DNA from: Flavobacterium odoriferum
GTDB taxonomy: Bacteria > Bacteroidota > Bacteroidia > Flavobacteriales > Flavobacteriaceae
Direction: 5' to 3'
Assembly: GCF_025499515.1 (NCBI RefSeq)
Contig: NZ_JAMKFA010000010.1
Location: 62,001-126,000 of the forward strand
DNA: 64,000 nucleotides
Below are positions 46,185 through 54,570 of the stretch, in pieces; within the stretch, counting starts at the first letter, position 1; each line of letters starts with the position of its first letter. The notes below the pieces were generated by a model. The model ran no database searches. It saw only the letters and a list, made by a program, of their open reading frames with translations, and had not been told where the DNA came from. The position numbers and the translations under genes were made by a program.

Positions 46185-46576
46185 TTTTCTTCAAATAATT
46201 GAATTTGGCTTTTTAAACGTTCAATTAGTAAATTCATCATGCGTTTGTTAATGTTAGACGAGTTTTGAATGTAATCTTTATATTCGGAAATCGTAAACAT
46301 GCCAATGATAATTCCTTTTAATGAATTTCTAAATTTGATATCACGCTGAATGGCATTTTCAATGTAAATCATTTTCTTTTCAGGTGTTAACGAAAAAAAG
46401 GCATTTTTTTGTTTAATGGCATAATTTCTAAAAACTTCGATAAATAAATCATTTTGAAACTTTAAAATAGGGCGAAGGGTTTGGTTTTGAAATTTTTCTT
46501 CAGAACTTGAGTTTTCAAAAATAGTTCCAATAGATTCACCTCTAATTTCTAAAATAGCTTCATCTTTAGTTTTCAT
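46181..46576 (-). CDS. Conserved flavobacterial hypothetical protein
   Basis: 131 residues, helical, no signal peptide. Features: LEIRGESIGTIFENSSSEEKFQNQTLRPIL then FSLTPEKKMIYIENAIQRDIKFRNSLKGIIIG. I recall close relatives labelled glyoxalase in flavobacterial genomes, but no glyoxalase metal ligands or beta-alpha-beta modules are present, so I do not use that name. It overlaps the DUF2461 gene by four bases tail to tail. Confidence 0.6.
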   Translation of the reverse strand: MKTKDEAILEIRGESIGTIFENSSSEEKFQNQTLRPILKFQNDLFIEVFRNYAIKQKNAFFSLTPEKKMIYIENAIQRDIKFRNSLKGIIIGMFTISEYKDYIQNSSNINKRMMNLLIERLKSQIQLFEEN

Positions 46577-46609
46577 GATGGTTTTCTTTATAGTTGATTA
46601 AAGTTAAAA

Positions 46610-46641
46610 AAAATAACCTCCAATTTCTTGAAGGTTATTTT
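46610..46641 (-). terminator. Intrinsic terminator of the OmpA-family gene
   Basis: On the minus strand AAAATAACCT and AGGTTATTTT form a stem followed by eight Ts. Confidence 0.8.
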
Positions 46642-46665
46642 AAGTTATTAAGAATCAGTTGTTAA

Positions 46666-47928
46666 TTACTTTAATTTGAAAGTAACTCTTCTAACCAAAC
46701 TTCTTGCTTCTTTAGAGTTAGCATCAACCGAATTATCTTCGCCTTGACCAATAGTATTTAATCTTGAAGCATTGATTCCAGCTTTTGTAATAATATCTTT
46801 TACATAAGTTGAACGAGCCACTGATAATGACTTGTTGTATTCAGAATTTCCAATTTCGTCTGCATAACCTATTAGGTCAACAGATGCATTTGGTTTGTTT
46901 CTTAAATATTGAATTACAAAATTAACTGCATCCATTGATTCAGACTTTGGTTTACTAGAATCAGTATCAAAATATACATTAATGTAACCACCATTGATTA
47001 AATCTTCGATAGATTGTCCGCCTTTAGTAGAAATGTTTGTATCACCTTTTTTCATTCTCTCAATATATGATTCAACTTCATCAGGTACACCATTACTATT
47101 CATGTCAATTCCACGACCTTTAGTATCAACTGAAATTCCACCCATAGTGTTAGGTTCCACATCTACATAATCAGCAACACCATCTCTATCAGTATCATTT
47201 AACATGATTTCTAACTGAGCAACACGTTGTTCTAAAGCTACTAATTCAGAATTATCGGCTACCCAATCGGCATGTTTACCGTTTTTACCAAGATAAATTG
47301 AAAATCCTAATGTTGCATTGTACATTGTACTATTAAAACCTCTGTCTTGTATAATTGGACCATCAACACCGCCAGTATTACCATCAAAAGTATAATGTTG
47401 CGAAATGTTGTTAATCATTGTAAAATCAGCATTTAAAGCTACTCTTTCAGAAATTTTAAATTGAGCTGTCAAACCAATTGGAACATTAGTCATTTCATCT
47501 TTTCCATCAAAAGCATCTGTTTGCAAATAAGAATAACCAAAACCAGCATGCAATTGCAAATTTAAACGTTGTGAAAAATCTTCAAAATTTAAAATTCTAC
47601 CAACATTTACAACACCTTGAAGATTTGCTCTGTAATATTCACCTTTAAAAGGTAAACTGTTTTTAGATTGGTCATATTTGTCAATTCCAATATCAGCTTT
47701 TAAGCCAAATTTTGGATTAAACATATAACGTGCACCAAAATCAACGTGGAAAAAACTTAAATCTTCTACAAAATATCCTTGTGTAAAAGGAGTTGTAGGA
47801 CGACTTAAACCAGCGTTAATATCGATAGACCATTTGTTATAATCGGTTGATATTTTTTCCGTTTTTTCTTGAGAATAAAGATTTAAAAAACCAGTTAGAG
47901 CAACTGATAAATAGATAATTTTTTTCAT
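46666..47928 (-). CDS. OmpA-family outer-membrane protein
   Basis: 420 residues. A signal peptide (ending in NLYSQ), an eight-strand barrel at about 25-220, a thrombospondin-type-3-like calcium loop (NDTDRDGVADYVDVEPNT, then DMNSNGVPDEV), and a C-terminal OmpA peptidoglycan-binding domain (NVYFDTDSSKPKSESMDAV ... LIGYADEIGNSEYNKSLSVARS). It ties the outer membrane to the cell wall. The ATG at 47928 gives the signal peptide and lies 28 bp after a -7 box. Confidence 0.94.
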   Translation of the reverse strand: MKKIIYLSVALTGFLNLYSQEKTEKISTDYNKWSIDINAGLSRPTTPFTQGYFVEDLSFFHVDFGARYMFNPKFGLKADIGIDKYDQSKNSLPFKGEYYRANLQGVVNVGRILNFEDFSQRLNLQLHAGFGYSYLQTDAFDGKDEMTNVPIGLTAQFKISERVALNADFTMINNISQHYTFDGNTGGVDGPIIQDRGFNSTMYNATLGFSIYLGKNGKHADWVADNSELVALEQRVAQLEIMLNDTDRDGVADYVDVEPNTMGGISVDTKGRGIDMNSNGVPDEVESYIERMKKGDTNISTKGGQSIEDLINGGYINVYFDTDSSKPKSESMDAVNFVIQYLRNKPNASVDLIGYADEIGNSEYNKSLSVARSTYVKDIITKAGINASRLNTIGQGEDNSVDANSKEARSLVRRVTFKLK

Positions 47929-47955
47929 TTTAAAGTTAAAAATTAGAATTTTGGT

Positions 47956-47963
47956 CAAAAATA
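47956..47963 (-). promoter_or_regulatory. -7 box of the OmpA-family gene
   Basis: On the minus strand TATTTTTG matches TAnnTTTG, 28 bp before the start codon. Confidence 0.55.
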
Positions 47964-47997
47964 GCATTAAATATCTATTTTTTATAATAAAAGTAGC

Positions 47998-49245
47998 TTA
48001 TAGCTCGAAATTATTCGTCTGTGTACTTACAACTTCAAAAACTTCTAAATCAAAATAAGGAATTGATGCCATAGTATGATCAAAAATATCAGCCATAATA
48101 TGTTCGTAGTTTATCCATTCTTTATCTTTAGAAAAGCAATAAATTTCCAAAGGAATTCCTTTTTCTGTAGGTTGTAAATAGCGTACCATTAAAAGCATTT
48201 CCTTATTAATTCCGGGATGCGAAAGAATGTACTGATTGATATATTTTCGGAACAAGCCTAAGTTCGTCAAATTTCTACCATTAACAATATTAGATTTATC
48301 AATCTTATTTATGGTATTGTATTTATCAATATCAGCCTGTCTGTGAGCAATATATGATGCAATGTGTTGGATTTTTTTATATTTTTCAATTTCTTCTGGT
48401 GTTATAAACTTAACCGAATGTGCTTTAATTAATATATGCCTTTTTATACGACGACCATTTGAGTTTAACATTCCTCGCCAGTTTTTGAAACTATCTGAAA
48501 TTAAACTGTAGGTAGGAATTGTTGTGGTTGTATTATCAAAATTACGAACTTTAACGGTTGCTAAATTAATTTCGATTACATCACCATCGGCACCAAATTT
48601 ATCCATCGTAATCCAATCACCAATACGAACCATATCATTTACAGAAACCTGAATACTGGCAACAAAACCAAGAATTGTATCTTTAAAAATAAGAAAGATT
48701 AATGCCGAAATTGCTCCAAATGTTGTTAGTAATGTTTTTAATGTAAAATCAAACATTATCAATATAAAAGAAGTAATTCCAAAAATCCATAAAACAATCA
48801 TAATTACTTGAATGTAACTATCAATTGGTTTGTCGCTAAAACGTGGTTTGTGCTTTAAATAATCTTTAAGTGCATTAAAAATACTTCTAGTAATCCAAAG
48901 TGAAAGAATAATAATGTAAATTTTTACACCTTTTTCAAAGAAGTCTTCCCAATATGTAAACTTACTTAAAATTACAGGAACCGTTTTATAAATAAATAAA
49001 AGCGGCATCAAATGAGCAATATATTTAGCCGTTTTATTAGCTACTAAAAAGTCATCAAAACTAGATTTTGTTTTTGCTGCAACAATGGCTAAAAAAACAA
49101 TAAATATTTTTTTAAAAATAAAATCTAAAACATAGGAAACCACTATTAAAACAATAAGGTTTATGAACAAATTTAGATAAAGCGAAACATCTTCGCTAAA
49201 ATCCCATTGTTTAAATAATTGGTATGCCCAGTTAAAAATTTTCAA
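47998..49245 (-). CDS. MscS-family mechanosensitive channel
   Basis: 415 residues. Several transmembrane segments (17-40, 68-85, 93-112, 140-185), then the pore-lining helix region (TFGAISALIFLIFKDTILGFVASIQVSVNDMVRIGDWITM) and a cytoplasmic beta/vestibule domain (VKVRNFDNTTTTIPTYSLISDSFKNW). It opens under membrane tension and releases solutes. It ends a minus-strand run with the two small membrane genes upstream (gap 3 bp). It belongs to the YbdG/YnaI-like larger MscS group. Confidence 0.9.
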   Translation of the reverse strand: MKIFNWAYQLFKQWDFSEDVSLYLNLFINLIVLIVVSYVLDFIFKKIFIVFLAIVAAKTKSSFDDFLVANKTAKYIAHLMPLLFIYKTVPVILSKFTYWEDFFEKGVKIYIIILSLWITRSIFNALKDYLKHKPRFSDKPIDSYIQVIMIVLWIFGITSFILIMFDFTLKTLLTTFGAISALIFLIFKDTILGFVASIQVSVNDMVRIGDWITMDKFGADGDVIEINLATVKVRNFDNTTTTIPTYSLISDSFKNWRGMLNSNGRRIKRHILIKAHSVKFITPEEIEKYKKIQHIASYIAHRQADIDKYNTINKIDKSNIVNGRNLTNLGLFRKYINQYILSHPGINKEMLLMVRYLQPTEKGIPLEIYCFSKDKEWINYEHIMADIFDHTMASIPYFDLEVFEVVSTQTNNFEL

Positions 49246-49248
49246 GTT

Positions 49249-49533
49249 TTACACTTCTTTTGGTTGTAAATATTTTTTGTCAATATAAAAAGTTGCAAAT
49301 GGAAATAATGAAGCTAAACAAATGATAGCAAATTCTTTAAGTGTCCATTTTTGAGACTTTTTATTCAAAATTGCAAAAGCAATATACAACATAAAAAGCA
49401 CACCATGAGCCATTCCTATATTTTTTACATAAATAGGTTCACCTGCAATGTATTTCATTGGCATTGCAAAAAAGTATAATGCAAGAGTAGAAAGTCCTTC
49501 TAAAAGAGCAATTGATCTAAATGATTTCATCAT
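49249..49533 (-). CDS. DUF3817 small membrane protein
   Basis: 94 residues, three transmembrane segments. FRSIALLEGLSTLALYFFAMPMKYI and GMAHGVLFMLYIAFAI match DUF3817. Function unknown. It overlaps the preceding gene by four bases and is three bases from the MscS gene. Confidence 0.82.
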   Translation of the reverse strand: MMKSFRSIALLEGLSTLALYFFAMPMKYIAGEPIYVKNIGMAHGVLFMLYIAFAILNKKSQKWTLKEFAIICLASLFPFATFYIDKKYLQPKEV

Positions 49534-50138
49534 GATAAAGCAGAATAAATTACAAATCCATAAATAGCAAAACGGAAGAAACGTAGTAAACCAAACAAGA
49601 AGAAATGTTTTCTTGAATAGTTAATCATTCCGGCAGCCAAACAAGCAATAGCAAAAGGTAACGGTAACAAAGCACCCACAGCAATTAAAAAGCCACCCCA
49701 TTTTTGCATGTTAATTACGTGTTTTTGCATTTTTCCATACAAATATTTATTGACTGAAGGAATTGCAACAATAGCCATTCCCATAAAATAAGCAATTACA
49801 CCTCCTAAGTAGGATAGAAAAGCTAATATGGATAGATAGAGTAGTGGTGATTCTGTATTTTTTGTCCAGGCTATAAAAATATCTGGTGGAATTAACCCTA
49901 AAATACTTTCTGAAGCTAAAAAGATTGAAAAAATAAATAAATCACTAAAATTTTGGGTAATATAAACCAATCCTTTATTAAGATTAATTACTTCATAATT
50001 TATATAAAAAAGTATGGCAACAACTATAACTGTTGGCAAAATTGCTTTTTTAACACCTTCCCAAATGAACCCATAAAAACCAGTGTATTTGTAGTATTGA
50101 TGTAATAATTTGTATCTTGGTTTTTTAACTTTTGACAT
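49530..50138 (-). CDS. VTT/DedA-like membrane protein (YqaA type)
   Basis: 202 residues, about five hydrophobic segments. ASESILGLIPPDIFIAWTKN corresponds to the re-entrant helix with the Glu and Pro residues of the VTT (SNARE-associated) domain, and GGFLIAVGALLPLPFAIACLAAGMI to the second re-entrant loop. DedA/VTT proteins are linked to lipid-carrier flipping and envelope homeostasis. It heads the run with DUF3817 and MscS. A -7-like TAATTTTG (50154-50161, minus) lies 16 bp upstream. Confidence 0.75.
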   Translation of the reverse strand: MSKVKKPRYKLLHQYYKYTGFYGFIWEGVKKAILPTVIVVAILFYINYEVINLNKGLVYITQNFSDLFIFSIFLASESILGLIPPDIFIAWTKNTESPLLYLSILAFLSYLGGVIAYFMGMAIVAIPSVNKYLYGKMQKHVINMQKWGGFLIAVGALLPLPFAIACLAAGMINYSRKHFFLFGLLRFFRFAIYGFVIYSALS

Positions 50139-50195
50139 ATCTTAAATTTTGGACAAAATTAAGTGAATAGAAATTAGAAATACGTTAAGAAAAAT

Positions 50196-50227
50196 AAAAA
50201 AAATCGGTAAAAATACTTCTACCGATT
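50196..50227 (-). terminator. Intrinsic terminator of the 50252-50620 gene
   Basis: AATCGGTA (50202-50209) pairs with TACCGATT (50220-50227); on the minus strand a T-run follows. Confidence 0.8.
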
Positions 50228-50251
50228 AATATTATGTAAAATAGAAAAGAA

Positions 50252-50620
50252 TTAGTATGCTAGAAAAGCTTTGTTGTATTCTTTTAAATCTAATACGTTA
50301 TTTTTCTTGCTTAAATCAGTGAACAAAGAAAGGAAGTAATTAAAACTTTCAATATTATTTTCTTCTGATATATTTGCTTCGATTTCAGATTCTTTAGAAT
50401 CAACAGGTTCGTCATCTGGAATTCCAATAAAAAAAGCATTATTTGAATCCAAATGCTCATAAGCTAAACGTAAGGCTTTTGTAACAACTGGATTATTTAA
50501 TTCTAAAGTAATTTCTCTGATTTTTTTTAAATCTTCAACAATTTCAGAAACTACAAATTTATCTTGTAATAAATCTTTCTGAATCTTTTCAATTAATTTT
50601 AGGGCTTGTTTGTTTTCCAT
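50252..50620 (-). CDS. Conserved hypothetical helical protein
   Basis: 122 residues from MENKQALKLIEKI. Helical, with no signal peptide: the first 60 residues form amphipathic helices, then an acidic linker (PDDEPVDSKESEIEANISEE), then a helical tail. It is divergent from the DUF294 gene with its own terminator. I do not recognise a family. The start at 50620 is preferred to 50641, which would add seven non-conserved-looking residues. Confidence 0.6.
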   Translation of the reverse strand: MENKQALKLIEKIQKDLLQDKFVVSEIVEDLKKIREITLELNNPVVTKALRLAYEHLDSNNAFFIGIPDDEPVDSKESEIEANISEENNIESFNYFLSLFTDLSKKNNVLDLKEYNKAFLAY

Positions 50621-50773
50621 GATTTGTGTAATAAGCCACAAAATTACTATTTCTATAAGTTATACACAAACCTTTTTAAGAGTTATTTTAGCATATTTAC
50701 AATTGAACTATAATATACATTATGTAAAATAGAATATTTATTAAACATCTATATTAACATCTTATAAATTTTG

Positions 50774-50781
50774 TATCTTCG
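50774..50781 (+). promoter_or_regulatory. -7 box of the DUF294 gene
   Basis: TATCTTCG fits TAnnTTTG with one change. Transcription from it would begin after the upstream in-frame starts at 50771 and 50783, supporting the start at 50801. Confidence 0.45.
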
Positions 50782-50800
50782 TATGGTAAATGCACAAAAT

Positions 50801-52720
50801 ATGAAAAATCCAATTGCTGAACGAATCACAGATTTCTTAAAAAACTATCCTCCATTTTCGAGTTTAACCTATCAAAACTTGCTTACCATTGCAAAAAGTT
50901 GTCAAGTTTTATACCTAGAAAAAAATCAAACACTTTTTAAAATTAACGATGCGACACATTCATTTTTTTATGTTGTTGCTTCAGGCGCTGTTGGTTTGTC
51001 AGTAACTTCTGATGCAGATGATATTCTAATAGATAAATGTGACGAAGGCGATATTTTAGGATTACGACCATTTTTTGCAAAGAACAACTATTTAATGACT
51101 GCAAAAGCACGCGAAGAAAGTATTATTTATGCAATTCCTATCGAGACTTTTAAACCTTATGTGGCAGAAAACCCTGATGTTTTGAGCTTTTTATTAGAAA
51201 GTTTTGCTTCAAATACAAGAAATCCGTACGATAAAAACAATAAAGGAAAGTTAATTTCTGAAAATGTCATATATAACGATCAAAATGCTGAAATTCAATA
51301 TTATCAACCTATAAAATATACCGCAAATCCAATTACCGCTTCACCCAACGACATTGTTCGCTTTGTAGCGCAAACAATGGCAAGTAGTAAAATTGGAAGT
51401 ATGATTATTCATCAAGATAGAAAACCAATTGGCATTGTAACCGATAAAGATTTGCGTTCAAAAATTGCTACTGGATTATTTAGTATTGAAGTTAAGATTG
51501 ACAAAATTATGTCATCGCCTGTAATTACTGTTGCCGATAATTTATCTATTGCCGAAGCACAAATTATGATGTTGAAACACGGTGTTTCGCATTTATGTGT
51601 TACAAAAGATGGTTCAAACGATTCTGAAATCACAGGAATTATTACTGAACATGATATTGTGGTTGCTCAAGCAAACAACCCGGGAGTTTTGCTAAAACAA
51701 TGTAAAAGAGCACAAAAATCTGCTGATTTAAAAGAAGTAAGAGAAAAATTATCCGATTTAATTCAGCATTCTTTAGATAAAAACGTACCTATTAATCATA
51801 TTTCTTCTATTGTTGGTGAAATCAACTTAGCCATAACAAGTAGAGCTATCGAATTGGCCGTTGAAAAAATTGGATCTCCTCCTCCAGCCCAGTTTGCTTG
51901 GTTAAACATTGGTAGTCAAGGAAGAAAAGAGCAATTACTAATGACCGATCAAGACAACGCAATTGTTTTTGAAGATGTTCCAGAAGATAAATACGATGAT
52001 GTTAAAAAATATTTCATCGAATTAGCAGAAAAAGTTACTAAAACACTAAATAAAGTTGGGTATGAATATTGTCCCGCAGAAATGATGGCAAGCAATCCAC
52101 TTTGGTGTAAATCAGTTTCCGATTGGAAAAACCAATACAAAGGTTGGATTACGGCTCCAGGAGAAAAAGGTATTTTGATGTGCACTATTTTCTTTGATTA
52201 TGATTTTGTTTATGGAAATGAAACTTTAGTTGATGCAATTACCAAAACAATCCAAGAAGAAACCCACGATAATCAGTTGTTTTTTGCCTATTTAGGTGCT
52301 GATGCTTTGAAAAATCCACCGCCATTAGGCTTTTTCCGTCAGTTTTTAGTTGAAAGTGATGGCGAACATAAAGATACTTTTGATTTAAAAGGAAGAGCTT
52401 TAATGCCATTGATTGATGCAGCCCGAATTTTATCCCTAGGTAAAGGAATTAAGAATACTGCCAATACTATTTCTAGGTATGCTAAACTAGCAGAATTAGA
52501 ACCTCAGAACGCTCCTATTTATGAAGCTTGTGGTGATGCTTTTGCTGAATTATTGAAGTTTAGAACGGAAGAAGGTTTAAAAAATGATTCTGATGGTAGG
52601 TATTTGAATTTAAGCGAGTTATCAAAGTTAGATAAAGTAAAACTTAAGAACGATTTTCAACCAATACATGACATTCAAGAAGTGATTAAAAATCGTTTTC
52701 AATTAACTTATTTCACTTAA
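50801..52720 (+). CDS. DUF294 protein: cyclic-nucleotide-binding, CBS pair and GlnD-like nucleotidyltransferase
   Basis: 639 residues. Order: cNMP-binding domain (1-140), two CBS domains (about 165-300: GSMIIHQDRKPIGIVTDKDLRS and HGVSHLCVT ... GIITEHDIV), a DUF294 nucleotidyltransferase (GSQGRKEQLLMTDQDNA with G371-S372, D383 and D385) and a helical C-terminal domain. GlnD-type transferases attach UMP or AMP to proteins; CBS pairs sense adenine nucleotides. So this protein may modify a partner according to energy state. It is followed after three bases by an exonuclease gene. Both lie upstream of acs in this region. Confidence 0.88.
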   Translation: MKNPIAERITDFLKNYPPFSSLTYQNLLTIAKSCQVLYLEKNQTLFKINDATHSFFYVVASGAVGLSVTSDADDILIDKCDEGDILGLRPFFAKNNYLMTAKAREESIIYAIPIETFKPYVAENPDVLSFLLESFASNTRNPYDKNNKGKLISENVIYNDQNAEIQYYQPIKYTANPITASPNDIVRFVAQTMASSKIGSMIIHQDRKPIGIVTDKDLRSKIATGLFSIEVKIDKIMSSPVITVADNLSIAEAQIMMLKHGVSHLCVTKDGSNDSEITGIITEHDIVVAQANNPGVLLKQCKRAQKSADLKEVREKLSDLIQHSLDKNVPINHISSIVGEINLAITSRAIELAVEKIGSPPPAQFAWLNIGSQGRKEQLLMTDQDNAIVFEDVPEDKYDDVKKYFIELAEKVTKTLNKVGYEYCPAEMMASNPLWCKSVSDWKNQYKGWITAPGEKGILMCTIFFDYDFVYGNETLVDAITKTIQEETHDNQLFFAYLGADALKNPPPLGFFRQFLVESDGEHKDTFDLKGRALMPLIDAARILSLGKGIKNTANTISRYAKLAELEPQNAPIYEACGDAFAELLKFRTEEGLKNDSDGRYLNLSELSKLDKVKLKNDFQPIHDIQEVIKNRFQLTYFT

Positions 52721-52723
52721 GAT

Positions 52724-53332
52724 ATGGCGTTCAATTGGTTTAAAAAAATAGTTAAAGATCATCCTAAATTTTGGGAAACCTATCTTTCTTATTTTGATGA
52801 AAATCAAGATAAAAAGAAACGTTTTGTTGTTTTTGATTGCGAAACTACTGGTTTAGATTACAAATCTGACCGAATTTTATCTATTGGTGCAGTTGCTATT
52901 GAAAACAATCAAGTAATTGTTGGCGATTTTATGGAAGTGTTTTTACAACAAGACATTTTTAAAGCAGAATCGGTGCCTATTCATGGTATTTTAAAAGAAG
53001 GAAAAGAAGAAAAAATTGTCGAAGCCGAAGCTATAATTCGTTTTTTAGAATTTATAAAAGATGCCACTTTGGTTGGTCATCATGTTGATTTTGATATCGA
53101 AATGATTAATCAAGGTTTAGCACGATTAGACGTTGGAAAATTAAAAAATCAGGCAATGGATACTGATGTTATGTATCAAAAATTGAAATACTTACCGCAA
53201 GAACAACATAGTTCGTTAGATGAATTATGTGATATTTATAAAATTAGAAAATCGGACCGACATACTGCAAGTGGTGATGCTTTTATAACTGCTTTATTGT
53301 TTTTGAAATTAAAAAAGAAATTAGAAATTTAA
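52724..53332 (+). CDS. DnaQ-like 3'-5' exonuclease
   Basis: 202 residues. DEDDh exonuclease: VFDCETTG with D38 and E40, LVGHHVDFDIEM, and HTASGDA with the final His-Asp. The first 30 residues are an extension (WFKKIVKDHPKFW) not found in DnaQ itself. It starts three bases after the DUF294 gene, and the pair recurs together in distant bacteria next to acs. Its substrate in that setting is unknown, so I do not call it a polymerase subunit. Confidence 0.87.
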   Translation: MAFNWFKKIVKDHPKFWETYLSYFDENQDKKKRFVVFDCETTGLDYKSDRILSIGAVAIENNQVIVGDFMEVFLQQDIFKAESVPIHGILKEGKEEKIVEAEAIIRFLEFIKDATLVGHHVDFDIEMINQGLARLDVGKLKNQAMDTDVMYQKLKYLPQEQHSSLDELCDIYKIRKSDRHTASGDAFITALLFLKLKKKLEI

Positions 53333-53341
53333 TTCCAAAAG

Positions 53342-53956
53342 ATGCAAAACGATTGGGCTTACTTGGAAAAATATGCTTTAGAAAATCAGAAATTACTAAA
53401 ACTGCATAATAATGGTAATCTAATTGTTTTCATTGGTGATTCGATAACCGAATTTTGGGAACGCTACGATTCGATATTCTTTTGTCAAAATGATTATATC
53501 AATAGGGGCATTAGTAGTCAAATAACTTCACAAATTTTGGAACGTTTTCAAAATGATGTTATTGATTTACAGCCTAAACGTGTAATTATTTTAGCAGGAA
53601 TTAATGATATTGCTGAAAATAATGGTCCAATTTCATTAGAAGAAACTTTCCAAAATATAGTTTTAATGGTTAATAAAGCAAATGAAAATAACGTAGAAGC
53701 AATTTTGTGTTCTGTACTTCCTACAAATAGTTTTTATTGGAATCCAAAATTACAACCAATTGATAAAATCATGCAACTCAATCAAATGATAAAGGCTTAT
53801 TCCTTAATCAATCAAATAAAATACGTTGATTATTATACTGAAATGATTGATGAAAATTTAGGTTTAGATACAAAATATTCAGATGATGGAGTTCATCCAA
53901 ATTTAGATGGTTATTTAAAAATGAAAACTATACTTGAATTTTACATGAAATTATGA
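53342..53956 (+). CDS. SGNH/GDSL-family hydrolase
   Basis: 204 residues, no clear signal peptide. Block I FIGDSITEFW with nucleophile S34, block III AGINDI, and block V DDGVHPNLDGY with catalytic Asp and His. Members are esterases, lipases or carbohydrate deacetylases; the substrate cannot be told. Ten bases after the exonuclease gene and overlapping the next gene by four. Confidence 0.85.
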   Translation: MQNDWAYLEKYALENQKLLKLHNNGNLIVFIGDSITEFWERYDSIFFCQNDYINRGISSQITSQILERFQNDVIDLQPKRVIILAGINDIAENNGPISLEETFQNIVLMVNKANENNVEAILCSVLPTNSFYWNPKLQPIDKIMQLNQMIKAYSLINQIKYVDYYTEMIDENLGLDTKYSDDGVHPNLDGYLKMKTILEFYMKL

Positions 53957-54327
53957 ATCGCTTACTAAATTTAGGATTATTAATTGCTTTTCAATTTTGC
54001 TATTTGGAATGGCCAAATCATTCTATGTTTGTATTTGAGGCTGAATATGATATTTTTTCAAAGACAGAAAGTTTGTTTAATAATTTAATGCATCCAATTA
54101 TATTATTAGGTTTAATTACTCAACTATTACTTTTACTGGGGTTTGTTTTGAAATACTTCAATAAAAAAATAAATAATATTGCTGTTTTATTATTGTCAAT
54201 ATTAGTTTTATTCATCTTTTTGATAGGAATTTTAGATTGGAATTATAAAATAATTACTTCCACTACTCCTTTTTTGATTTTAGCAGGAATTTATTTTACT
54301 AAATTGAGAAAAATAAAAAAAATATAA
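53953..54327 (+). CDS. Small four-helix membrane protein
   Basis: 124 residues with about four hydrophobic segments and Phe/Leu/Ile-rich composition. The start overlaps the SGNH gene stop (ATGA), so the two are coupled. I do not recognise a family. Confidence 0.6.
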   Translation: MNRLLNLGLLIAFQFCYLEWPNHSMFVFEAEYDIFSKTESLFNNLMHPIILLGLITQLLLLLGFVLKYFNKKINNIAVLLLSILVLFIFLIGILDWNYKIITSTTPFLILAGIYFTKLRKIKKI

Positions 54328-54329
54328 TT

Positions 54330-54512
54330 ATGAAAAAAAATGACGCACCAGTATTTATGTTAACAATTGTTGCAATAATTGTAGGAGTTGCCTTGTATAA
54401 ACTAATAGACTTTAAAAATCTATCAGTTGAAAAACCAGCACTTGCTTCTATTTATTTGATTACATTTTTGTTTTCTCTATTTGTAATTATAAAGAATAGA
54501 TTAAAAAAATAA
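54330..54512 (+). CDS. Small two-helix membrane protein
   Basis: 60 residues with two hydrophobic segments (residues 8-24 and 38-56) and a basic C terminus. It starts three bases after the previous gene and precedes the terminator. Its reality rests on operon packing and a plausible membrane pattern. Confidence 0.5.
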   Translation: MKKNDAPVFMLTIVAIIVGVALYKLIDFKNLSVEKPALASIYLITFLFSLFVIIKNRLKK

Positions 54513-54521
54513 CAAAAATAA

Positions 54522-54551
54522 AAAAACTGCTCCAGAAATGGAGCAGTTTTT
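54522..54551. terminator. Bidirectional terminator
   Basis: AAAAACTGCTCCA (54522-54534) and TGGAGCAGTTTTT (54539-54551), a perfect 13-bp stem with GAAA loop, separates the convergent SGNH operon and acs. Confidence 0.92.
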
Positions 54552-54570
54552 AACCAATAAAACTAAAAAA

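Noticed and set aside
46181-46576. Glyoxalase annotation for this small gene
   Set aside because: No metal ligands or paired beta-alpha-beta units; the name appears to be an inherited mislabel.
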